From Nocardia mexicana NBRC 108244 (GTDB lineage Bacteria > Actinomycetota > Actinomycetes > Mycobacteriales > Mycobacteriaceae): a DNA stretch of 64,000 nucleotides. The stretch spans positions 53,143 to 117,142 of the forward strand of contig NZ_BDBV01000073.1 in assembly GCF_001613165.1 (NCBI RefSeq), given 5' to 3'. Both the position numbers and the translations under genes were made by a program. The notes below the pieces were generated by a model, which saw nothing but the letters and a program-made list of their open reading frames with translations, did no database searches and was not told the origin of the DNA. Position 1 is the first letter of the stretch. Each line of letters starts with the position of its first letter. Positions 59,275 through 64,000 of the stretch are shown one piece after another.

Positions 59275-59948
59275 CCGCGGCCATGAAGGAACAGGGAAGT
59301 TCATCGGAATCCGCTGCGGGCGGCGAGACCCCGGTCGGCACGGCGGGCGTCGTCGCCCCGCCCGAGGCGCGCCGCGCCCCCGTCTGGGAGCGTCCAGTAC
59401 CCGGCGTCGGGCGTGCCCCGCTGGTGTGGTTGCTCGGTGTGCACGGCGGTGCGGGAGCCAGCAGCCTCGCGCATGTACTCGCGCCCGCGGCGGATTCGCA
59501 TCGGCGCTGGCCCGGAGTTTTCGAGCGCGAGTCCCCCTTCGTCGTCCTGGTCGCCCGCGAGACCATCGCGGGGCTGACCCGCGCCCACGATCTGCTGCGC
59601 CAGCACCGCGCGGGGCTGGCCGGGCCGAGCGAGGTGCTCGGCCTGATCACGGTGGCCGCTCGACCGGGCCGGATGCCCGTCGAGATCCGCCGCTACCGCG
59701 ATGTGGTCGGCTCCCTGGCCGGCCGGATGTGGCAGGTGCCCTGGCACGAGGAGTGGATGCTCGTCGAGCCCGATCAGCTGCCGGTGTGGTCGCCGTCCGA
59801 TCCGCCCCCGCAGCAGAAGAAGCGCAAACTCGATCCGTTACAAGAGGTTCCGCACGATGTCGACGAGCTCGGTGCGAGCATCATCGATCTCATACGCGAA
59901 AAAGTAGCTAGCAGTTCGCACTTGGAAGAAGAAGAGGACGCTCGATGA
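59271..59948 (+). CDS. Second P-loop-like accessory protein
   Basis: A 225-residue protein with a glycine-rich loop LVWLLGVHGGAGASSLAHVLA (core GVHGGAGASSL) near residue 55, similar in form to the preceding protein but again without Walker A lysine, followed by a Rossmann-like segment PFVVLVARETIAG and VLGLITVAARPG. The C-terminal 60 residues are charged (QQKKRKLDPLQEV; HLEEEEDAR). Start and stop overlap the neighbours by 4 bp. Probably a degenerate MinD-like partner in the same machine. Confidence 0.7.
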   Translation: MTAAMKEQGSSSESAAGGETPVGTAGVVAPPEARRAPVWERPVPGVGRAPLVWLLGVHGGAGASSLAHVLAPAADSHRRWPGVFERESPFVVLVARETIAGLTRAHDLLRQHRAGLAGPSEVLGLITVAARPGRMPVEIRRYRDVVGSLAGRMWQVPWHEEWMLVEPDQLPVWSPSDPPPQQKKRKLDPLQEVPHDVDELGASIIDLIREKVASSSHLEEEEDAR

Positions 59949-60241
59949 GTACCATCCTGGCGGCCGTGCACGAAACGTACGGTGTTGTTCTCGCTCAGAT
60001 CGGGAATCCGACGCCCGAGGCGCCCCCGGCCTCGGAAAAATTGCTGAAATTGGTTCGGTACTTCACGTGGTTCGTGCTGCTGTCCGGAATCATGGGAATC
60101 ACCTACGCGGGAGGCAAATTCGCATGGGAGAAGTGGACCGGTGGAGGCCTGGAATCGCCGAAGATGGTGGCGGGAGCCATGATCGGCGGCGTCATCGCCA
60201 CCAGCGCCGGAACCATCATGAACGCGGTCATCGGTAGCTGA
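59945..60241 (+). CDS. Pilin-like two-helix membrane protein
   Basis: A 98-residue protein: a short N-terminus, then two membrane segments (LVRYFTWFVLLSGIMGITYA at about 38-57 and VAGAMIGGVIATSAGTIMNA at about 75-94) joined by a basic/acidic loop (FAWEKWTGGG). The layout resembles VirB2/TrbC-type pilins and their Gram-positive counterparts, although no cleavable leader is evident. Overlaps both neighbours (ATGA; then 1 bp). Confidence 0.7.
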   Translation: MSTILAAVHETYGVVLAQIGNPTPEAPPASEKLLKLVRYFTWFVLLSGIMGITYAGGKFAWEKWTGGGLESPKMVAGAMIGGVIATSAGTIMNAVIGS

Positions 60242-60501
60242 TGTCCGCCGCGACCGTGCTTGCCTACAAGCAGATGCCGTCCGACGTGGTCGAGCCGATC
60301 ATGCAGCTCATCAACTGGCTGCTGTGGGTCGTGCTGCTGTCCTGCCTGGCCTGGATGATCATCTCGGCCGGTCGGCTGTGGTCGGCGATGCGCGACGACA
60401 TGGCCGTGAACGACGCCTCGCACGGCATTGTCATGAGCCTCATCGGGGCCATCGTGGCAAGTTCGGCGAGCGCGATCGCACTGACCATACTGCCGACGTG
60501 A
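60241..60501 (+). CDS. Small two-helix membrane protein
   Basis: An 86-residue protein with two membrane segments (LINWLLWVVLLSCLAWMIIS at about 22-41 and IVMSLIGAIVASSASAIALT at about 62-81) and a short polar loop. It resembles the preceding protein in size and topology and may be a related pilin-like or VirB3-like subunit. ATG start overlaps the upstream TGA by one base. Confidence 0.7.
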   Translation: MSAATVLAYKQMPSDVVEPIMQLINWLLWVVLLSCLAWMIISAGRLWSAMRDDMAVNDASHGIVMSLIGAIVASSASAIALTILPT

Positions 60502-61172
60502 ACGGTGGGGCCCCCATGATTTCGGCCGAGATCGACGCACCAGCGCACGCGGTGAACCCGCTGCGCCTCCGCCGGGCCGCCGCGGGCGTGCTCGGTGTCG
60601 CCGTGCTCGCCACCGCCGGATGCGGTGGGGGCGACGGCGGTACGTCGAATCCGGATCCGGCGCACCCGCCCAGCGGAGTGCGCTGGCAGCCGTACCAGGG
60701 CGTCGCCCTGCCGGTGACCGATCAGGGGCCCAGAAACGACAGCGACGGCGCCGCAACGGGATTCGATCGCACCCCGGCGGGTGCGGCGGTCGCGGCCATC
60801 ACCCACTCCGTGCGGCTGTCGGTGGCCACCGACAGCCAGTGGTCGACGGTGGTCGCCCGGGAACTCGTGCCCGGACCGGCCCGCGACGAGTGGTCGGTCA
60901 ACCGGGTGCAGCTGTCGATCACCGGTCCCGCGGCGGAGCAGTACGCGCCGCGCGTGCTCGGCTACCGCGTGCTCGGATTCACCGGAGACAGATCGAACGT
61001 GGACGTCTACACCGAATATTCCGACGGCTCGAGAGCGGTGAACCACACCACCGTCGAATGGTTCGGCGAGGACTGGAGGTTACGCCTGCCGGAGTCCGAC
61101 GCCACCGCGCGTCCTGTCGACTCCATCGACGAATTGCCCACCGACATAGTGACATTGGAGGCTCCAACATGA
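60498..61172 (+). CDS. Lipoprotein of the secretion-like operon
   Basis: A 224-residue protein starting with GTG overlapping the previous stop; ATG 60516 is an alternative. The N-terminus NPLRLRRAAAGVLGVAVLAT ends in AGCGGGDGG, a plausible lipobox. The mature part (GVRWQPYQGVALPVTDQGP; TGFDRTPAGAAVAAITHSV; VEWFGEDWRLRLP) shares the pattern 'T-P-x-G-A-x-A-A' and a C-terminal 'W-x-x-D-W-R-L' with the next two gene products, so it is a distant third member of that family. Overlaps the next gene by ATGA. Confidence 0.7.
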   Translation: MNGGAPMISAEIDAPAHAVNPLRLRRAAAGVLGVAVLATAGCGGGDGGTSNPDPAHPPSGVRWQPYQGVALPVTDQGPRNDSDGAATGFDRTPAGAAVAAITHSVRLSVATDSQWSTVVARELVPGPARDEWSVNRVQLSITGPAAEQYAPRVLGYRVLGFTGDRSNVDVYTEYSDGSRAVNHTTVEWFGEDWRLRLPESDATARPVDSIDELPTDIVTLEAPT

Positions 61173-62011
61173 CCGGGAAGGATGCGGGCGGCTCGTACAA
61201 CGATGCCGATCGCGGCGTCTCCTTCGGCGTCATCGCCTCGGCCGCGGTGATCGCGTTGATCGTGATCGTCGGTGTCTTCATGTACGTCGGGCGGGACGAT
61301 TCCGGCGGCAGCAAGCCCCCCGATTCGTTACCGTCGCCGGTCGCCGGGACCGGTGCCACCGGATTCGCCGCACCGGAGGTCGATCTGTTCGGGCGGCGCG
61401 TCGATATTCCGAACAACCCTGCGGGACAACCACTCCGGCAGGATCCGTCGCTGGAGAAGAGCCCCGTCGACGAGGACTGGCTGACCGCCGCCCCGGCGGG
61501 TACCACCGAGCCGCGCGGCTGGCAGCGCGTCCACGGCGCCTCGGTTCCGTTCTCCACCAGCGACGGGCCCGCCCATATCGACGAGAACGGCCTGGCGGTG
61601 GGGTATTCGCACACCCCGCAGGGGGCCGTACTGGCGGCGGCGCAGATCACCTACCGCCTCAACGCCCGTCCGGCCGACCGGAATCTGTACACCCAGCAGG
61701 TGCGGGTGGCCCCGCAGCAGCTGGCGGCCTACGACAAGGCGCTCGACGCGGGCAAGCTGCCCGAGCAGCAGCCGGAGCGGGTGACCCGATACCTGGTGGC
61801 GCCGGACGCATTCCGGGTCGAGAACTACGCCGACGATATGGCCATCGTGCGCCTGGCCGCCCGCGGCCCGGTGGCCGACGGTCAGCAGAAGTGGGCGGCG
61901 GTCCGGCTGGTCATGGTGTGGGATTCGGGCGACTGGCGGCTCAAGCCGACCGAGTCCAAGGGCTCGCCGACCGAGTACATCGACTCGCTGACGGGGTGGA
62001 CGCCATGGTGA
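61169..62011 (+). CDS. Single-pass membrane protein, paralogue A
   Basis: A 280-residue protein: N-terminal tail, one helix (FGVIASAAVIALIVIVGVFMY, core IASAAVIALIVIVGVFM, about 18-40), a low-complexity linker and an external domain. Landmarks: VDLFGRRVDIPNNPAGQPL, GYSHTPQGAVLAAAQITYRL, DAFRVENYADDMA and VWDSGDWRLKP, ending GWTPW. The same landmarks recur in the next gene. The overall shape (one helix plus an external NTF2-like domain) is that of VirB8/TcpC-type proteins; this is a structural analogy, not a motif match. Confidence 0.75.
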   Translation: MTGKDAGGSYNDADRGVSFGVIASAAVIALIVIVGVFMYVGRDDSGGSKPPDSLPSPVAGTGATGFAAPEVDLFGRRVDIPNNPAGQPLRQDPSLEKSPVDEDWLTAAPAGTTEPRGWQRVHGASVPFSTSDGPAHIDENGLAVGYSHTPQGAVLAAAQITYRLNARPADRNLYTQQVRVAPQQLAAYDKALDAGKLPEQQPERVTRYLVAPDAFRVENYADDMAIVRLAARGPVADGQQKWAAVRLVMVWDSGDWRLKPTESKGSPTEYIDSLTGWTPW

Positions 62012-62850
62012 GCGGGCGAGGAGCGGGCAGCCCCGCACAGCTGCGGCTGCTGGGCGCCGCGGCGCTCGTCACCGTCGCGCTGGCGGTGACGGTGACCGTG
62101 GCGACCGTGCGCCGCGACGGGAGCGGGGCGACGGCGGGCAGCGCGCCGGTCCCCGTGGCCGATACCAGCACGGTGGCCGCACCCGGCGCGGAAGGTTTCG
62201 GCGCACCCGAGACCGATATGTTCGGCCGCCGCGTCGATATTCCGAACAACCCTGCGGGACAGCAGCTTCCGCAGGATCCCGGGGCGCAGCGCCGTCCGGA
62301 CGATCCGCAGTGGCTGACCGCGGCGCCGAATCCCGCCGAGACCCCGGGCGTCCGGCAGCGGGTGTTCGGCGGGCCGGTGGTCCGGTTCTCGGGCTCGGAC
62401 GGCCCGGCTCGCGTGGAGGGCAAGGCGGCCACGGGTTACGCGCACACGCCGCAGGGCGCGGTGCTGGCCGCCGAACAGAATTTCTGGCGCACCAACGCGA
62501 ACCCGAGCGATCGAGGGCTGCTGCTGCAATTGGCGGCGATGTCGCCGGAGTACCTGGCCGAATACGATCGGCTGCTGGCCGCGGGCAAGGTGTCCGACCG
62601 ACTGCCGGACAAGCTGACCCCGCTGCTGTACGCCTCGGACGCGTTCCGCGTCGACAACTACACCGACGACCGGGCGGTCGTCGACATCGCAAGAAAGGCA
62701 AGAGAAGTCATCGATGGCCAACCGACATGGGTCGGCATGCGTCTCGCGGTCGTCTGGCGTGACGGGGATTGGAAGCTGACGGCGGTGGACGGGCAACAAC
62801 TGGTCCGGATCGATTCCCTGCGAAGCATCGAAGGGTGGACGACATGGTGA
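62005..62850 (+). CDS. Single-pass membrane protein, paralogue B
   Basis: A 281-residue protein with one N-terminal helix (LLGAAALVTVALAVTVTVAT) and an external domain clearly homologous to the preceding product: MFGRRVDIPNNPAGQQL, GYAHTPQGAVLAAEQNFWR, DAFRVDNYTDDRA and VWRDGDWKLT, ending GWTTW. Two adjacent paralogues imply tandem duplication and perhaps a heteromeric ring. The ATG overlaps the previous stop by 7 bp; its own stop overlaps the next start. Confidence 0.75.
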   Translation: MVSGRGAGSPAQLRLLGAAALVTVALAVTVTVATVRRDGSGATAGSAPVPVADTSTVAAPGAEGFGAPETDMFGRRVDIPNNPAGQQLPQDPGAQRRPDDPQWLTAAPNPAETPGVRQRVFGGPVVRFSGSDGPARVEGKAATGYAHTPQGAVLAAEQNFWRTNANPSDRGLLLQLAAMSPEYLAEYDRLLAAGKVSDRLPDKLTPLLYASDAFRVDNYTDDRAVVDIARKAREVIDGQPTWVGMRLAVVWRDGDWKLTAVDGQQLVRIDSLRSIEGWTTW

Positions 62851-64000
62851 GGCGCATTCTCACGATCTTCGCGGTCGTGTTCACCGTCATGATCGCGACA
62901 CCGACGGTGGCCTACGCACAGTACGGCTTCGACCAGACCTGCAACGAGATCCACGACGATCTCGACGGTCTCGGTCTGCCCGGCGTCTCGCTCGGCGACG
63001 CCGCGTCGGCCGCGTGCAAGGCCGGTAACGCCGCGACCCACCCGGGCGACGCCGCCGGCGCCGTGCGCGACAAGGCGTGGGACTCCACCTTCGGCAAGGT
63101 GGTCGACTCGCTGATGAACGGGCTCGGGCAGGCGCTGATCCTCGCGCTGACCTTCTGGATGAAGGTGCCCAACGAGCGAATAAGCAACGGCGGAGAGCTG
63201 TTCCAGAGAATCAACGACTACACCTATCAGGCCCAGATCCTGCTACTCATAGTGTCGGTGATCCTGTCCGGCGCCAGATTGGCGGAAGCGCGGCGGGGGG
63301 CCGCGCTGAACGAGGCGGGTGAGTCGTTCAGGATGTTGGCCAGAGTGGTGTTCAGCTCCTGGATGCTGGGCGCGGTGATTGTGGCGGGCACCCAGGCCTC
63401 GGACCGCTTCTCCGCGTGGGTGATTCAGGACGCCACCGACGGCAATGCCAAGAACATCGCCGAGTTCATGGTGAAAACGGCGAAGCTACAGGCGTTCTCG
63501 CCGGGCCTGGTGCTGATCATCGCGATCGTCGGCCTGCTGGGGGCGCTCGCGCAGATCGTGCTCGCCATCGTGCGGCAGGGTCTGCTGGTGGTCGCCGCGG
63601 GCGTGGTACCGCTGGCGGCGGCCGCGTCGGGGACCAGTACCGGCAGACAGGCGTATCCGAAGCTGATCGGCTGGATCATCGCGTTCATGCTCTGGAAACC
63701 GGTGGCCGCCATCGTCTACATGATCGCGTTCGTGGCCATCGGCAATACCGACGATCTGACCACCACCGCGGGCCTGCCCGATGCCGATCAGGCCCAGCGC
63801 ATGCTCGTGGCGATCGTGCTGCTGTGCAGCGTGGCGTTCGTGCTGCCCGCACTGATGCGCCTGGTCACCCCGGCGGTCGCGATCGTCGGCAGCGGCGGTT
63901 CGGGTCTGGCCGCCACCGGCGGTGTGCTGCTGGGTGCGGCCGCGCTCGGCGCGGTCGGGACCAAGGCCGTCGGCGTGCGCAGCCAGGCGGCCGCGGGCGC
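62844..64000 (+). CDS. TrbL/VirB6-like polytopic channel protein (partial, runs off right edge)
   Basis: An open frame from ATG 62844 to the window end, about 385 codons. A signal-peptide-like N-terminus (RRILTIFAVVFTVMIATPTVA) precedes a soluble segment with paired Cys (TCNEIHDDL; ACKAGNAATH). Six or more membrane segments follow, including LGQALILALTFWMKV, VSVILSGARLAEARRG and the block RQGLLVVAAGVVPLAAAASGTSTGRQ, then KLIGWIIAFMLWKPVAAIVYMIAFVAI (core GWIIAFMLWKPVAAIVYMI), characteristic of actinobacterial TrbL-like proteins of type IV secretion and conjugation systems. A Gly/Ala-rich C-terminal part continues beyond the window. Confidence 0.82.
   Translation, partial: MVRRILTIFAVVFTVMIATPTVAYAQYGFDQTCNEIHDDLDGLGLPGVSLGDAASAACKAGNAATHPGDAAGAVRDKAWDSTFGKVVDSLMNGLGQALILALTFWMKVPNERISNGGELFQRINDYTYQAQILLLIVSVILSGARLAEARRGAALNEAGESFRMLARVVFSSWMLGAVIVAGTQASDRFSAWVIQDATDGNAKNIAEFMVKTAKLQAFSPGLVLIIAIVGLLGALAQIVLAIVRQGLLVVAAGVVPLAAAASGTSTGRQAYPKLIGWIIAFMLWKPVAAIVYMIAFVAIGNTDDLTTTAGLPDADQAQRMLVAIVLLCSVAFVLPALMRLVTPAVAIVGSGGSGLAATGGVLLGAAALGAVGTKAVGVRSQAAAG

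Overview
The window looks like chromosome from a high-GC actinomycete of the Mycobacteriales, most likely Nocardia or a close relative. The housekeeping core supports this: ruvC-ruvA-ruvB with a mycobacterial-type LexA box, then yajC-secD-secF-lipoprotein-apt, and rel further right. This is the order known from Mycobacterium tuberculosis, but here roughly 32 kb of other genes separate apt (17.3-17.9 kb) from rel (50.3-52.7 kb).

Layout. 0-3.3 kb: a SorC/DeoR-type regulator facing a mannitol dehydrogenase, a guanidinium exporter under a guanidine-III riboswitch, a macrodomain protein and a thioesterase. 3.4-5.7 kb: ruvCAB. 5.7-11.6 kb: MarR and TetR regulators with the oxidoreductases they probably control, a four-repeat DivIVA-like protein and a membrane-anchored protein. 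11.8-17.9 kb: Sec accessory genes, a family-5 lipoprotein and apt. 17.9-33.5 kb: accessory metabolism, including a secreted lipase facing a PucR-type regulator, an ABC-F protein, a fused glycine/sarcosine/dimethylglycine methyltransferase for glycine betaine, msrB-msrA, an aldo/keto reductase under TetR control, an ArsR-like regulator with tandem operators, and a DoxX-like protein.

The most interesting region is 33.5-49.0 kb, a reverse-strand biosynthetic cluster. It encodes an amino-acid N-hydroxylase, a free-standing cupin, a methionyl-tRNA-synthetase-like enzyme, a DAO-type FAD oxidase, an ATP-grasp ligase, a BBE-type oxidase and a two-component flavin monooxygenase, plus an exporter, an orphan binding protein and an NB-ARC regulator. 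N-hydroxylase + cupin + MetRS-like enzyme + DAO-type oxidase is the known signature for making N-N bonds (s56-p1, triacsin and related pathways). Here the cupin and synthetase are separate, translationally coupled genes, and there is no NRPS or PKS. I infer a small hydrazine-, azo-, azoxy- or diazo-type metabolite; the product is unknown.

49-55 kb returns to ordinary genes: a metallophosphoesterase, the bifunctional Rel enzyme, an alpha/beta hydrolase, a small HTH/Clp-N pair and a DMT-type membrane protein. From 55.7 kb to the right edge runs a tightly overlapping forward operon. It begins with or follows a cutinase and encodes two ParA/MinD-like proteins with atypical P-loops, two tiny pilin-like membrane proteins, a lipoprotein, two paralogous single-pass proteins and a TrbL/VirB6-like channel protein cut off by the window end. 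It looks like one half of a type IV secretion or conjugation-like machine. No IS element, CRISPR array, tRNA or rRNA was recognised.
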